A DNA stretch of 64,000 bases, from assembly GCF_037975245.1 (NCBI RefSeq), contig NC_092562.1, positions 17,931,521 through 17,995,520 of the forward strand, written 5' to 3'. This stretch comes from Apostichopus japonicus. Its lineage: Eukaryota > Echinodermata > Holothuroidea > Aspidochirotida > Stichopodidae. Below, piece by piece: positions 1 through 18,220 of this stretch. The position numbers and the translations under genes are program-made. The notes beneath the pieces are model-generated. The model did not search any database. It was not told where the DNA came from and was given only the letters and a program-made list of their open reading frames with translations. The first letter of the stretch is position 1. Each line of letters opens with the position of its first letter.

Positions 1-439
1 CAGGGACATTTCAGTGGTGCAATACAGTTGTATATGGCCGTATGAAATGCATACATTTACTTTAATAAATTAATAAATGATAAGTTATTAGGTGACGTCA
101 CACAATACGATATGTACATGCACACTGAATGACTTGGTCTCTATTAGACATTAGTCAAAGGAGGGAAATGTCCATATTTAAATTATTCTGCTGCAAATTT
201 CAAGCTATCATCTTTTGGTTCCCGATTTACCGACGATTTCTAAATTTTACCCCCATCCCCTCTCTATCTCTCGGTGTGCGTGTGTGTGCTGGTGCGTGAA
301 TTTTGTGTTTGTTGAGGTTAAGGGGGGGGGGGGGGAAGGGGAGAATTAAAAAGTGAGAAAATGAAACAATGGATTATTTTTGCAGAAAAAAGATCCCTTA
401 GAATTTAACCAATTCTTTCGCGATTTTCAGAGGATTGAG

Positions 440-496
440 ATGACCATAAAGGGGATTCGGGTGGTGAAACTGGGAGTCGGGTCAAAGCCGGAAGAG
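440..496 (+). CDS. Candidate first exon of gene A (weak)
   Basis: An ATG at 440 opens 19 codons that end in phase 0 at GAG|GTGAAC, a usable splice donor, 99 bases before the acceptor of the transmembrane exon at 596. The position and phase fit exon 1 of the family. The peptide does not share the MAQE start or the PPAY ending of exon 1 in genes B, C and D, and no ATAAAA box is seen about 105 bases upstream. The true first exon may lie before the window. Confidence 0.2.
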
Positions 497-595
497 GTGA
501 ACCCTAATGTGATCTGCAAGAATTAATCAAAATCTTGGCAGTCTGTATAACCATTCGATTTTCATGCAAAGGAACGTTTTCATTGTATCCCTTAG

Positions 596-2333
596 GGTAA
601 GGATAGGACCACGCTGTACGTGGTGGCCATAACAGTCATTGTTGTGACTATCCTGGTGGGATTCTTTGGTGTATTTTATTTGCTGCTATCAGCACCAGAA
701 CCAACGGTTATTAACAACTTGTCAAATGAGGTCGAATCCGAAACCCCAGCTCCCATTTCACGGGTAAGTATACCATGATCACAGTGTGAATGAGGGTCCT
801 GATGGGGAGTCTGGCAGTTGGAGAGGGCTGGAAGAAGAGGGGTATGTGATCGACAATTCAGTGCACGCTTACACGGTGTCGTCCGAACGTACAGTGACGT
901 GCATAGGATTTCAAAGGTGGGGGAAAAGGGGCAAAAATAAATTTCCTCCCACTGATTTAGGTGAACTTTATTATTGGACCAGAGGCGAGTCAATGACTTA
1001 TCAAGGTGGAGTGTGGCACATGGGATCGTTGAAGCCCACTCACATGTAGGTGTGGGGTCCGACCCCCCCCCCTCGCCCCCGGCAGACAAAAAGTAAAATC
1101 GTGGAAGTCAAAAGGTGCATTATTTGGCACATCCGACTATTCATTGTCACTATCTCTCGCATCTATCAAAAGTCAAGTTGTAGATTGGAAATTTTACTGC
1201 TATCTATTTTCCTTTATTTCAGAGTGTATCGTTCGACATGGGTGATGGTGTGGAACACTGGGAGAAAACGACAGCCGATGGTGATATGCTTACCATCCAG
1301 AGTCTTGATGAGAATTTTATTGCAATATTTGACCATGGAAGGGTAACCAAGCAAGTTTTGGGGTTTATGAAGTGGTATATTATGCGATGGAGAGAGAGTG
1401 AGAGGGGGTGTAAGGGTATGTAGTCATTACAATTTTCGGGCTATTTATGATTCAGAAGTCATCTCTAAGTAAATGCTTTGATGGGTTTTTTTAATGATTT
1501 CCTTTACTAGTATATAGGAAAGGAGAAAAGGGACTCTCTCGGGGGAGTCATGACCCCCCCCCCCCTTTCCCCACCATGTCGTAATCACACTTCGATCAGT
1601 CAGAAAAACGGTCCTCTTTTCTCCACCTGAACACTTTGTTTCCGGTTGTGAAACATTTAGTTCTCATAAAATGAACAAAATTAATCCGAATATCTAAGAT
1701 ATTTCCTGTTATTTTTTTCTGCAGGAAATAACTATGTTTAAGAACCTGACGTCTTCTAGATGTTACTTTAGTCATTTGGACGAAATTCCTGACATGGGAA
1801 TGAATGACATGGATAACGTTCATCCATTCTACTTTAGAGAAATAGAGCTGGGATCAGATTCGGTAAGTAAGATATAATGATCACAACTGTAGTTTTGTTA
1901 TAGGGTAACAATGATACATTTTAGAAATTATTGTTAAATGTCATCTAAGCCGGCCGCACAGCTGTCATAATGGTGATTTTATTGGGTGGAATAAGATATG
2001 ACAACGATCAAGGCTGGAAATCATAAATACATCTAGAGATTACATTAAGCACATTGATATAAACACTTATCTATATGTTCCCTTGTCTTGCTTTATGTGT
2101 AGATGTCTGATGTTGATCCATCAGTCGAAGTCTTTAACTTTGAGCAATCAGATCCGATCCCGACGGATTACATGAAGTTGACTAACAGCCTCGCAGTTTC
2201 AAGTCTCTGCAGCGGTGGTGAGTCGTATTGGCTGACACCACAAAATGGTGGACTTGTTCGACGAGATGTGACTGTTGAAATAGACTTAACTGTCGTAGGT
2301 GTTCATGTTAACATCAAAATTCAATGGGATTAG
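596..2333 (+). CDS. Gene A: BRICHOS-like type II membrane protein, 5' incomplete
   Basis: Hand-spliced exons are 596-763, 1223-1342, 1725-1862 and 2103-2333, all joined in phase 0, giving 218 residues without exon 1. The first exon shown holds one hydrophobic segment (LYVVAITVIVVTILVG onward) after a basic stretch, as in a type II signal anchor. The second and third make the front of a BRICHOS-like domain, with AIFDHGR and the first Cys in SRCYFSHL. The last exon has the second Cys (SSLCSGG) and ends in a beta-prone tail (VVGVHVNIKIQWD). BRICHOS domains are known to act as intramolecular chaperones for aggregation-prone segments. This function is inferred here from layout, not proven. It is the most divergent of the four copies and lies tail to tail with gene B. 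Donors are GTAAGT, GTAACC and GTAAGT. The 5' end is not secure. Confidence 0.72.
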
Positions 2334-5300
2334 AGAACCATGTTTGTTCTCGTCTGTTTCGTGGTCCATGCATATCACCAGATGAAGAATGTCGTCACAT
2401 TTTACAACGTTTATTTACGGATAATAATCACACAGCTCTTATGTGGAAGCCGTGCAGCCTACATACACTTGCCATGATTCGTAATATACCAAGGCTGTAC
2501 TTTCTATGCCTAATTTAGTCTAAGCTTAGTCTATCAAGTTCTAATCTTGTCACCAAGATTTAATTGTAGTTATTCCAACACGTATGTTTAATATTTTCTA
2601 GAAACTTCATTCTGATGTAATATTTTGATTTTTCTTTTCACTTTCACATATAGTTATACATTTTAGATTCTTAAAACTTAGCGAAAATGTATAAACGGCC
2701 TTATTGCTTTTGCTGCAAAAGGCGGTGGGATGTATTCACACTGAAAGGTCATAACGCCAACGGTTCCAAAAAAAAAAAAAAAAAAGACAATGTAAGGTAC
2801 AGCGGGACACTTCTTGGCTTGGTGTGAGTTGGCAATTAGAACATTTCATCTTGCGTTCTGTCTTACTCCTTGATGAAAAGAGCAAGAAGCTTGTATACTC
2901 TTAACAACATATAATAGTTCAATTCCCAATATCTTTCCTTGCCTTTTCCATAGTAAATAGATGACGTCATTGTGTTTGCTCTTTCATCGTTGTGATGTCC
3001 TTGTGGAGGCCTTGTGTTCTTCCCCATATAAAAAAATATATCTAGTGTAGCAATGATAAATCCATTTAAATGTCTTGAACAAATATTTTAACATCTGCCA
3101 TTCAATTTTCATTTGGTATTATTGTACTACGTAATGTATTCGAGCAGTCCCGACAAGTAATCATTGACATGTAGAAAAAATATGATTTTGACCTATACTG
3201 GAGGAATAACATAATCTAAGCAAACATTTGGAATTTTAGATTCAATTTCTGCGTATCGATTACAAGATACGTTTGAAGTTGACACGTTTTCAACCCAATG
3301 TATAAACTTGAAGCACACAGGCATAATGTCTAATATAAGCACAGTGATATATTACATGCATGTTTTCCTTTAACATTAACATCCCAATTCCCTACGAAGA
3401 AAACCGGGATCTACATCAATGCACACTACAGTTATTGATATATTATTTCCTTTAAATCCCCTGAAAGTTTGGATAAAGTTATCTTATCCATGAGGTCAAC
3501 ACAATAAAGTGAAAAAATAAAGAAAAACAGAAATTTTGCTGCCAGTGTGCAATTACTGTACAGTATGACATCACACCTGTTTGCTTCAAGTTCACTTGTT
3601 GTATAATCTGTGACAAATTTAATTATCAATATCTCGATAAAGCTATGTATAGGAATTTTTGTTTGAAAATTTTACCAGGATCATACTTAGAAAAGAACAT
3701 TTTCATCTTTCATTAGTCAATAACCAAATTCCCTCTGAACAATCCTTTTAAGGTTTAGGTCGATACCGTTCATGTAATTATCATATATTGTGATGTTACG
3801 ATATATGTTACCGTTCTAGTAACATGATTTGAATTAACAGGTTTTAACACAGTTGTTATACCTGGTGTATACAATTTTGTTACATTGTATATGTTACAGT
3901 TTAAGAGTAACATGTGGTATTGTAAACGTCATTTTGTACTTGTTGAAAGTTTGCATTATGCTCAAAATATGTTCCTTCTTCGTCAGTCAAAGATCAAATT
4001 TCCTTTGGACAATCCCTTTAAATACTTAACATGTATTTCGAACGTGTTATAGAAGAACACGTATATACTCTAATGGCTGAATCATCATAAAATACCAACT
4101 TGATATGTGACTCCAAACGATGAGAGGCAGGACTACTTGTCTCGTAAATGCTGCAAATTACGTTATGTCGTTACTTAGTGTCACTTTGACCAAACCAAGA
4201 ATACACGCCTTCAATTCGATACCCTAGTGATCTACTAGCTAATCGGTATGTGTAGTGCTACAGGTCCTTTGTCAGAAAAGTCACCCAAGAAAGAACCCGC
4301 GCACGTTAGTCAAACAATCAAACAACCAAACTACTGATACATTCTCAACTTCACCAGCCTCCTGACATCGAGACTGAGACTGTGTGTTCATAGTCATGAT
4401 TCCCTTAGAAACCATCAGATACTACACATAATCTTATAGCCAAAAGTTCGAGTATCGATTACATTGTTGTATATAACATCCATCCATGGTATATAAACAC
4501 TTGTGACGCAATCAATCTACACGCCTTTGTATTCTATGCATGCTTTAAATGTCTCTTATGTATCTTTGGTATCTGTTTGGTATGTGCCGTTTAAATGGTA
4601 AAAAAAGAAGGCAGGGAGGGAAGGCCGTATAGGTTGAAAACAGACCCACAATACGGAATGTAGTAAACGGAGAGTATAAACCCTCAGTTGGACACAACTC
4701 ATTTACGCGTGAAAATGGAAAAAAAAAAAACATGGCTGATCTGTCCTATAGGTATATACGTCATTATACTCCAGGTTTGTGTTCTATCATCTTCATTTTA
4801 TCTTTGCGAAGCTTTGACTTTTGTCTATTGGGTGAATTTGATGAAACAAATTGTGTTTTTCTTTCTTTTGATGGTCGTGTACGGCCGGTACCCCACGTAT
4901 AGTCTCATAAATTAAACGTAAAATACATCATTTTCGATACCTATTTTAATTCTTCTGGTGGAAAAGAAAACATCCAGGAAATGTTGATATCAACAATTCT
5001 CGTATGAAGTCGTTTCAAATCGCCCAAATAAGGACAGGAAAACAATTATAACAAAGTGATTAAGGACCCCTACATTCCAATTAACGGACTGAAAATATAA
5101 AGGGAACGCTTGCTGAATACATTGCAGTAACTTCAGTGAAATTAATTCGTTATTATCCGTTGGTCGTCGGCAATTTAGATTCCTTATTCCCCTCCAACCC
5201 CTTCCTCACCCCCCCCCCTTATTGACCGAATGAGTCACGGATTGCGCAAATGGGCCGAGGATAGGGAAAGCAGTGCAGAAAGGGTTCACATCACAGCATA

Positions 5301-6742
5301 CCCGGACACAGCAAACCTTTTCCGGTTTTCACAAATTAATCTGGCTGACAGTTTTCACGATTGGATCTACCAAACTTTTGGTATTATTGATTTTCAATCG
5401 GTATCTTGGTACCGGGGCTACCGGCTACTCACCCCACCCCTCCCCTCGCCCCTCCCCCGTCCAACAGCCTCCATTACCTCATTCTTGTTGCAGTTGTGGG
5501 CCTGGGATATAAACCTTCGACTAGTGATAATTTTGTGAATTGATGTTTACGTTTTAATTTGGGTGATATAAATGTAGATTGTGAAAAGTATGCAATCAGT
5601 ACCATTCGTTGGACTATCATTGTTATGATGAGTCAAATTACCCCCCCCCCCCTATACTCCCCCAAACAAAAATAGGAAATATTTCCAAATGTCTATGAAA
5701 TGTGTAACCAAATTTATTCACCAAACTTACATCAAAACATTCATCTTGCACCGGTACATGAGTTAGGTACGCACAAGTATAAAAATAAAACATGCTAAAA
5801 ATAAGTGTAATGAAACACCCTCCCCTATGCTTTCTTGTTGACACCACCACCATCATCAAATCGCATGAACAGGTATCCAGGGTGGGATATGAGGCGCCAC
5901 TACTACTTAGTCAGCTTCAACGACCTCATGACCACACTACCTTTATTTCAAAATCTTGATTGCGGCCCTGATGAAGTGTTAGTATTTAAGGTAGGGCCTT
6001 CTTAATCCTTAATCTAATTTACATAACAAGAAACTACTTTTATTTATCTCGAAGTCTGAATTTTATCAAATTTGGAAGAACAAAGAAATGTGTTTGTTTC
6101 CAACCTGAACAGTCATACACATCAATACGAACTGACACACATGGGTTTTAAGAAAAGAAATATCAAAAGCAGAACTTTTATTAATTTCAGCAACCATTTG
6201 TTCCGCAAACATGTCACAAATAGTGCATGGAACGCCGTTATTGTCAAGTAAATGTATCCTGAACAAGTCTGTATCTTGCAGCACGGCTTCAACGGTAAAC
6301 TTATGATCTTTTTTAGTTACGTCATTGGTTTTGGGATATAAAATGTAACTTTCTGTGTCGTCACTACTTTACTGAGTCGAATCACGACACAAAGGACTTG
6401 GCAGCAGTCGGTTACCGATCTGTACTACAGGAGCTTGTTAACGTTAACCTTAGTTTAAAGAAAAGCGCTATTACAAAGGATAAATGCCAATGTTTAAATC
6501 TACCAAGAACACAAATCTGTACTCCAAAGACAGAACAATTGTAGAATATTTCACCATGATTATTTAATATAACATCGAATGGTTCAAGTTGTCTGAGAGT
6601 TATATTTGCTAACTTATTAAATACAACCGAAAGCGCCCTGTGATAATGATAAGAAAGACATATGTAGGAGAATCGAAGAATGATGATAACCGACTGTAAT
6701 ATATTATTGAGGAATTTGAAAGTTTACCATAATTCCTTTAAT
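2334..6742. other. Non-coding interval between genes A and B
   Basis: The 3' ends of convergent genes A and B face each other here. I see poly-A and poly-C runs (2767-2785, 5641-5652) but no domain-bearing reading frame. The short frames at 3432-3629, 5230-5538 and 5638-5859 lack recognisable motifs and depend on low-complexity tracts. Confidence 0.5.
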
Positions 6743-6748
6743 TTTATT
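6743..6748 (-). terminator. Possible polyadenylation signal of gene B
   Basis: On the minus strand the bases read AATAAA, about 117 bases after the stop codon of gene B at 6865. Distance and motif fit a poly(A) signal. No downstream element was verified. Confidence 0.3.
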
Positions 6749-6864
6749 TGAGCACGATATTTTCTTTTACATTTAGTTAACCAGGATTGAAATCATATTA
6801 TTGAAACTGAATTTATGACTCAACAAGAGTCCTGCAAATTTGCTTAATGAGTAACAAACGTTCA

Positions 6865-11749
<4,885 letters not shown>

Positions 11750-11851
11750 CTCGATGAAAATCGAATGCAGTCGAATTCTTGCAGAAGAACTGTAACTGTG
11801 GTAATAGAAGGAACGTCAGATTTTGTGGTCGCAGTGTCCGTACCGTCGCCC

Positions 11852-11857
11852 TTTTAT
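11852..11857 (-). promoter_or_regulatory. TATA-like box of gene B
   Basis: The minus strand reads GCATAAAAGGG, about 103 bases upstream of the gene B ATG at 11749. Genes C and D have the same ATAAAA core at 105 bases, so the conserved position supports a core promoter. Confidence 0.5.
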
Positions 11858-12959
11858 GCATTTTTGAAGACTGGCAGCACCCTTGATCTTGAATGCCCCT
11901 GACGTAGGTGATTTAATCAAACATTTGAACCTTTTCTATCTTAACAATAAACCGGATACAGGAAATATCTAGTGACGGAGATTGGTTGCCTAGGACGACC
12001 AAAACAATGTTTAGTACGTAAGCTATAGACCTTAAAATGGAAACAGTCTTTTTCTTGTCTTATCTTTTAAGTTATATTATGTATAATTATACATACTTTT
12101 GGTTTTATATTTTCTGCATCAATAAACCATAACGAAGTTAGAATATTCATACAACAATTCCATGAATTAAGGACGTTTACAGAAGGACATCACAGTCACG
12201 ACTTACCAACATGGTCAACAACAAAGTACAACAATCTGAGGCTTCCATGGGACACATAACATAGTCAAAGGTTACCAGTATCGGCCCCCAAGTTTTAGCA
12301 AATTAACATCCTTGAAAACTTCCAAAAGTATTTCTCGCAGGTGTCTGATCTCTCACGTTATTCTCAGATACGATTGATAAGTGTTTCAATAGATACTTAA
12401 ATGTCTAAGTAAGGAAGACTGCTAAAAGCGTGTCAGTTAAAAGTATGTTAAGATGGTGAGTCTTAGTGCACAAACAAGGTTTTGGTTGTTACATATACTG
12501 CTATACCAGCTCCCTCATGATAAACCATGTCATTATGAAATCGCCTTCACGCTGATGAAGTGAAATTGTATATGAAGAATGCATGCATCTGTGATATCGG
12601 TGACCTCATGTTCGAAGGTCAAGTACAAATGAGACAAAAACAAAAGAGGAAAAATACAACAATTTTAACAACGACTGAATTATGACATCTATTCTTTTAA
12701 CGGAATTAGCTGTGGGTCCGGTGGACAAAACAAGAAACGGTTATCCCTTTTACTATACCTATGATTTTGAAATAGCCTACATGGTGAAAAAGTGACTTCG
12801 TGAGTTAGGGTGTATCTGTAATCTCATTGTAGAAGGAAGGTCAAAAAGGCAACAATAAACCACTATAACAACTTTAACAACGACTGAACGACGACGCCTA
12901 TATCGTTTACTGTAACAGTGGTGTGCGCAAGAGTAGGGGGCGGGGAATGTCAGTCGGGG
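11858..12959. other. Upstream region of gene B, no gene seen
   Basis: No supported reading frame. A phrase (TTAACAACGACTGAA) occurs at about 12668 and 12871, a partial local duplication. The rest looks like unique non-coding DNA. Confidence 0.4.
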
Positions 12960-14260
12960 GAAATGTTGTTCGATAATTGCGATAGATGATTGCGCTTGTT
13001 CCAACATAGTTGTCTTGTATGAAAATTTCAGCGAGCAGTGAGCTATGTTCAGGTTCCTAGAACAAGTAAAATCCATATTATGAAAGTGTCGAGATGAATG
13101 ACATTGAAAGCCCTTTTAACTGGAATACCCTTCCTCAGGTGTGTATAATGCCACCTGTCGACTTTAAAAACATGTAATCGACACATGATTTAGCCACAAA
13201 AACCCCTATTAGATCCGGGTTTTATTTAATGAAAAATAATCATTGTCATCATTATATTCAATCCACGTTAAAGTTTCTATAGGTTCTAGAGTTAGGTCAC
13301 TGAGGTTAGCGATAGATAATAGTAGGTTAGCAGGAATACATTACAGTAACGTGCAAAGAGGCAGACCCTGGTTTGATGAATTAGGCGATGTGGCCTTGGG
13401 GTCGTTTAAGCAGACCTTCACTTGCAGAAAGGGGAATGTTTGGGGTCTTTAGAAAGGGGAAAAAATAAAATTAATGGTTAGACTTCCAATGGAAAGGATA
13501 AAAGGAGCTGGGATGGTGACTCGGACATAATAAACGCGCCACCTACGCTGACAATTTCTTACCGTTTACTTACGAACAACACTTGCACAATCGCTATTAA
13601 TAATAATATATTCATGACTCTTATATATCTCATTGTGTCATATCGACAAAAGGACATGCGGTTTAAACTAGTTGACGCCCCCATTTGTGTAGCGGATAAC
13701 AGCTGTATTTAATAACAAGATGTTTTGTATGTCTATAGTACCGGTGACCTTTGGTGGTTCTTTTGCCTGAAAATTGTAAAACTATTTTTCAGGGGCATTT
13801 CGTGACGTTAATGGTATACCAGGGTCGAATACAAGTCTGGCTATTTTGAAATAATTTATTTTATCATAATATGTGTTTCTATAGGTCCCAGGTACCCAGC
13901 TAGCGTCATCAAACCTTTAATAAAAACTTTAAAATCTTGAAAACTAATTGTAAGACGGATCCGGTCCTTTGTTAAACCTTTAAGTCAGTGACACGTGTAA
14001 CTATGATTTTAAGAGAAAAGTAAGCTTCAAGCCAACTCACAGCGTCGTAGATTTATGTTCTTAACCACTTGGATCAGCGTTAAACATAGCGAGTAATGCT
14101 TTTTGGATTAAGAAACGTTTTCGTCGTCCAGACATTTTATCATTGTCATAATCAACACTTGTAAATTCAAATCTGGAATAGTTACTAGTTTACTCAATAT
14201 TTTACATAGAACTTGACAAGTAAAGTTGGTGAATTGCATTAATTAGGGATTTCTTTGTCA
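12960..14260 (-). repeat. Block I: inverted copy of the gene C/D upstream region, without exon 1
   Basis: Read on the minus strand this matches parts of 25690-28020 and 58900-60380. Shared landmarks are the promoter-like phrase at 13495-13560, the GGTACC segment near 13890, and the stretch near 14110 that matches about 25820. The piece that would hold exon 1 of the BRICHOS-like gene (about 25940-26200 in block II) is missing at about 14028, so this copy cannot start a gene. Confidence 0.7.
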
Positions 14261-14264
14261 ATGA

Positions 14265-14273
14265 AATATATAT

Positions 14274-14308
<35 letters not shown>
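14265..14308. repeat. (AT)n microsatellite
   Basis: Simple TA dinucleotide run with an interrupting ACATACA segment, lying between block I and the opposite-facing copy at 14330. Confidence 0.95.
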
Positions 14309-14329
14309 AGACATAAATATATTATTATT

Positions 14330-14890
14330 AATAGCGGTTGTGCCAAGGGTTGTTCGTAACCAATCTTCATGAAATAGAAGTGTAGGTGGCGTTTATTATG
14401 TCCTAGTCATCATCCCAGCTCCTTCTATCATTTCCATTGGACGTATAAACATTTATCCTCCCCCCCCCCTTTCCCCTGTATAAAGTCCCCAAAAATCCCC
14501 AGTCCCCTTTCTTCAAGGGAAAGCCTGCTTAAACGACCCCAAGGCAACATCACCTAATTCATCAAACCAGGATCTCTCTGTCTCTTTAATAAATCTTCCT
14601 GCCCTTGTCAAATCAATCTGGGATTTTGGAATAGTGCCCCCCCCCCCCCAACCTTTTTATTTGAAATCATTTGCACGTTACGTTAATGGAAAAAAAAACA
14701 TTGCACAAACAAGTTATCGGGTATTGCTGGTAACCTATAATATTGTACTATTGCTATCCTCAGCGACCTCACTCTGAACCTATAGAAACTGTTACGTGGA
14801 TTGAATACAATGATTGTGATAATGAGTATTTTCTTTTCTTTAAACTCGGATTTAAAAGGGGGTTTTCTGGCTAAATCCCGCGTCGATTAC
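14330..14890 (+). repeat. Partial upstream-module copy facing block I
   Basis: Matches 59780-60200 and 26550-27260 in direct orientation, including GGCGTTTATTATGTC, CCCAGCTCCTT and GCTTAAACGACCCCAAGG. Block I holds the same module in the opposite orientation at 13190-13560, so the two form an imperfect inverted repeat with a loop of about 0.75 kb. No gene is seen. Confidence 0.65.
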
Positions 14891-16410
14891 ACCTTTTTAA
14901 ATTTTGGGTTTTTTCTTATAGGTATCGGAGAGGTATTTCATAAGCATTTCTACAGTTAGGTTAGGTATAAAGTTAAAAGTTGAGGTTGCTTTCGTTTAAA
15001 ATTAAAGTAGATGTTGCTGATAGGTTCATCTGAATTAACATTACATTTAATTAATTTGTAGGACTAGGTTCTTTGAGTTATGTTAATCATATATTGTTTA
15101 ATTGATAACGACTCCATCTAATTCTTGGAAATTATGGTAATTCGCCAAACTGTGCGGTCTTCGTAAAATCAACTAAATAGATGCCATGCGTAACATTCCA
15201 TCCCTACTACAGCTAAGAATCAGCATTTGATATGTAACTGTTGCACTGTTAATGTGTTGCGTACTCTTCTTTATAGTTATATATAGGTATTTTAACACTC
15301 TTGGTATGTTTTTCTCACTACAGGGTGAAGTTTAATTTACCCGCCAAGCTCTTGTATAATAGAAGATGCATCGACGCTGATAAGAGACTGTTGAGGCCAA
15401 AACACAGTCAATAATTTCTGATTTGTTTAAATGATTTTTGAGGATTGTGTTTGCAATCAAGTAGAGAAAAGAGGAGGAAGCGAGTAACTCCAATGCACAA
15501 TATTCACCAAATCTCTTCCCCTTACTTTAAGTAATATCGAAGAAACTCAACATTCTATTTAATGGATTACATAGTCATTACAGTACTTTGGATGGAACGT
15601 AAGATCAGGATGTTGTTATTTGTATTTGTATATTTATTTGTTTCATCACAAGTTACAGTGTGAAGGGAAGTCTCCTATAAAGCCTGTAAGGCTTAACAAA
15701 GTAGGAGACTCCCCAAAAAGAAAAAAAGAAAGAAAAACTTAAGAATAGAAAAAGAAAAGTTAATAGTAGCATCTACAATGATGAAATAATCGAATTGACG
15801 CTAATTGAAATTAATAATCTTAATAAACAATCCTAACAATCTTTATAATGATCTTAATCACAAATACACACAAGAATAACACCCTGGAACAACTCCCTGG
15901 TAAGACGTGGTTGACAATAATATGTTCAAGCGATAGTTTCAAGTATCGCTGAAGTCTCGCTGAAGTAACAAGCAAAAACTCAAATGGTAATCATGTGGGG
16001 GCGTAGAAAAATAAAACAGAGATATGGTGATCACGCAAAACTTAACAACCATTCTTGTTCATGCAGTGTAAACAATTAATCAGAATCAATTCAAGGTCTT
16101 TTACATAGGATTTGTACGTGGGAAGATATTGTTTAACATATCAATGAATTCCAAAGAAATCCATTTTTGTGTAATGTGAAAGAACACCACAGCAGATCAC
16201 AATAGCCATTTTGTTCTGGCTTGAGATAAACGCTCCTCGCCGTCAGTCTGTTTACGAACCAACCAAGTATCAACAATGACTTTGGGGTGAACCTAGCTAA
16301 TGTGTTGACCTAACTTGCCTGTAAATAATATTCTAGAAAATATTTGATGTTTTATTCGAAGGTAGGGCTAATTATAAAGTGCATCAACCATGCTTAAACG
16401 TGATGTGTAT
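14891..16410. other. Non-coding interval
   Basis: No supported reading frame apart from the LINE tail noted separately at 15620-15725. The sequence is AT-rich and without evident tandem structure. Confidence 0.4.
15620..15725 (-). mobile_element. LINE 3'-end fragment with conserved hairpin
   Basis: On the minus strand this reads GGAGTCTCCTAC, then a loop with AAGCCTTACAGGCTTT, then GTAGGAGACT-like pairing, then TGTGATGAAACAAATAAAT. The same order is present at the 3' end of the L2/CR1-like LINE at 37735-37850 (GGGAGTCTTCTG, AAGCCAGCATAGGCTTT, AGAAGACTTCC, TGTGAAAAAACAAATAAAT). It is therefore a strongly 5'-truncated tail of the same or a related LINE. Confidence 0.55.
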
Positions 16411-16414
16411 GTAT

Positions 16415-16620
16415 GTATGTATTTTAGATCCTCCTGCAAGCAAGTACTCGCGAAGAAGCCTCATTGGCTTATCAAAGCCGCAAGCTGATCGAAGTCAGTC
16501 TCTTACATTCATATTTAACGTCCATGATTATGAATTGTCAATTGTCAACAACTCTGAAACTGGACGACATACATTAATCTTGGAGTGACTCGAACCGGGG
16601 ACCTGTGCAGTGATAAGTTT
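16415..16620 (-). mobile_element. tRNA-derived SINE, copy 1 (head truncated)
   Basis: The body matches the copies at 17745-18000 and 42612-42868 (for example GAAGAAGCCTCATTGGCTTA). On the minus strand it contains GGTTCGAGTC, a consensus pol III B box. The A-box half of the head is not recognisable in this copy. Confidence 0.5.
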
Positions 16621-16794
16621 CATTTTGGTGTCCAATGACATTCTTGGTTCTCCAATGAAGTGGTGTGCGTAGTCGGGGAAAATGTTTCAGTTGGAATAAA
16701 TATCACATCATCAGAGGAAGAATTTTCAACCACACACAAACAATCCAGGGTACTTATTAGCAGAACCTTTTAGAGCTTCCGATGGACCAACTAG

Positions 16795-18205
16795 TAGTCT
16801 AAATATGCCTCAGAACACCCCAATTTTTTAACGTCTCAATGTTTTTCTGTGCAGTATATGTCACATTTCATTGCTCTTGATGCAACTTTGATAGAAATAA
16901 ATAATATATTATGTTTAAGTAATGTAGGCTTCCTTTCGTTTCTTTCAACCATGGTTTAGGAATTACGAGAATAATGCCTTTTTTATATACAGTTTTACAG
17001 TTTTCAACTATATCTTACCCACCCAAAAAGATTTTCAAACATAATCAGCCCAAAATTACATTCCAATGAACTGTTAAGTATCAACAGGACAAGTTTGTAA
17101 CTATATTGCATCTGTCATATATTTTATTCATTCTTTGACATTCTGTCTTAACATTTCGTACCTCTAAGATTAACTCATTAAATTAAAAAACAAGAACCCT
17201 CAACATTAATACCAATTATAAAATCAAGTCCAATTTCTTAAATTTTTCTGTAATTTGTTAGAGATCAGAAGTACCATAAAATGATAAAGAATATTCAACA
17301 TTTTTACATCAAAGTTAAAGGCATTGAAGAACCGCGCGTCTGATGCTGATAATCTGACCTAGTTTAGAATGAGGTGTAAGAGAAGTGTTAGCCTACACCA
17401 CCATCGATCCCAGAAAATACACACACAGCTTGCTACCGATGGTAATTAGACTATAGTGTAGAGTCAAAACATGCAGCTACGGTCATTACCCACAACACAG
17501 TGTACATAGCAAAGTTTCAGCTGTTTACAAAGGAAGTGTAAACATTACCAATGTCGTCCTTAGTTTGTCATTATATTTTGTCATAAAAATCATCTTCGAT
17601 TGCAAAAGAAGGTATTGTGTTTTGGACCTTCCTTCAATGATCTCAGCAGTACTAGATTCTCACACTCTATGAGAATGCCCTGCAGTCGCACAGGCTAGTT
17701 CATTAGACTAACATTATTGTTTTTTAATATACTTCTGGCAGTATTAGGGGTATGTATGTATTTGTATTGTTAGATCCTCATGCAAGCAGGAACTCGCGAA
17801 GAAGCCTCATTGGCTTATCAAAGCCGAAAGCTGACCGAAGTCAGTCTCTTACATTCATATTTAACGTCCACGATTTTGAATTGTCAACTGTCAACAACTC
17901 TGTAACAGGACGACATATATTAATCTTGGGGTGACTCCAACTCGGGACCTTATGATTGAAAGACCGGCGATAACCACTGAGCTCACACTCCTCGGGCTAA
18001 AACTACCGTGGTAATGATTAAAACAAATTATAGTCAGTTTTCCTATTTAGCTGTTTCTCCATATCAGGGATGTCACACATATTTCATATTTCTCAACAAT
18101 TTGCAGTCAATAAGGATGCTAAGTCAAGATTTATCATCACACGGAATAAGACCCTACAAAATAATAAGACTCTAAATAGTTTACAGTGACAGCAGATTAG
18201 ATATA
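16795..18205 (+). repeat. Duplicated segment, copy 1 (partner 41022-43083)
   Basis: Extended direct similarity to 41022-43083, starting at TAAATATGCCTCAGAA and ending near GATATACGTA. Both contain a SINE at the same place. The partner has two extra stretches: an inverted-repeat element (41387-41815) and about 210 bases near 42165-42375. No intact gene is seen in this copy. Confidence 0.75.
17745..18000 (-). mobile_element. tRNA-derived SINE, copy 2
   Basis: Read on the minus strand from 18000, the head carries TGAGCTCAGTGGTTA (A-box-like) and then GGTCCCGAGTTGGAGTC (degenerate B box), spaced as in a tRNA gene. The body ends in a short ATACATACA tail at about 17750. tRNA-like stems are not preserved enough to call a functional tRNA. 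Confidence 0.6.
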
Positions 18206-18220
18206 CGTATATATAATGAT

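Noticed and set aside
5230-5538. 102-codon frame
   Set aside because: No motif, and overlaps C-rich low-complexity sequence; no splice or promoter context.
12540-12580. CTGATGA..GAAA, possible hammerhead ribozyme core
   Set aside because: There is no room for helix II between the two core boxes and no flanking stems.
17925-18000. Possible tRNA gene
   Set aside because: A and B boxes are present but the stems are not, and the sequence is part of a repeated SINE body.
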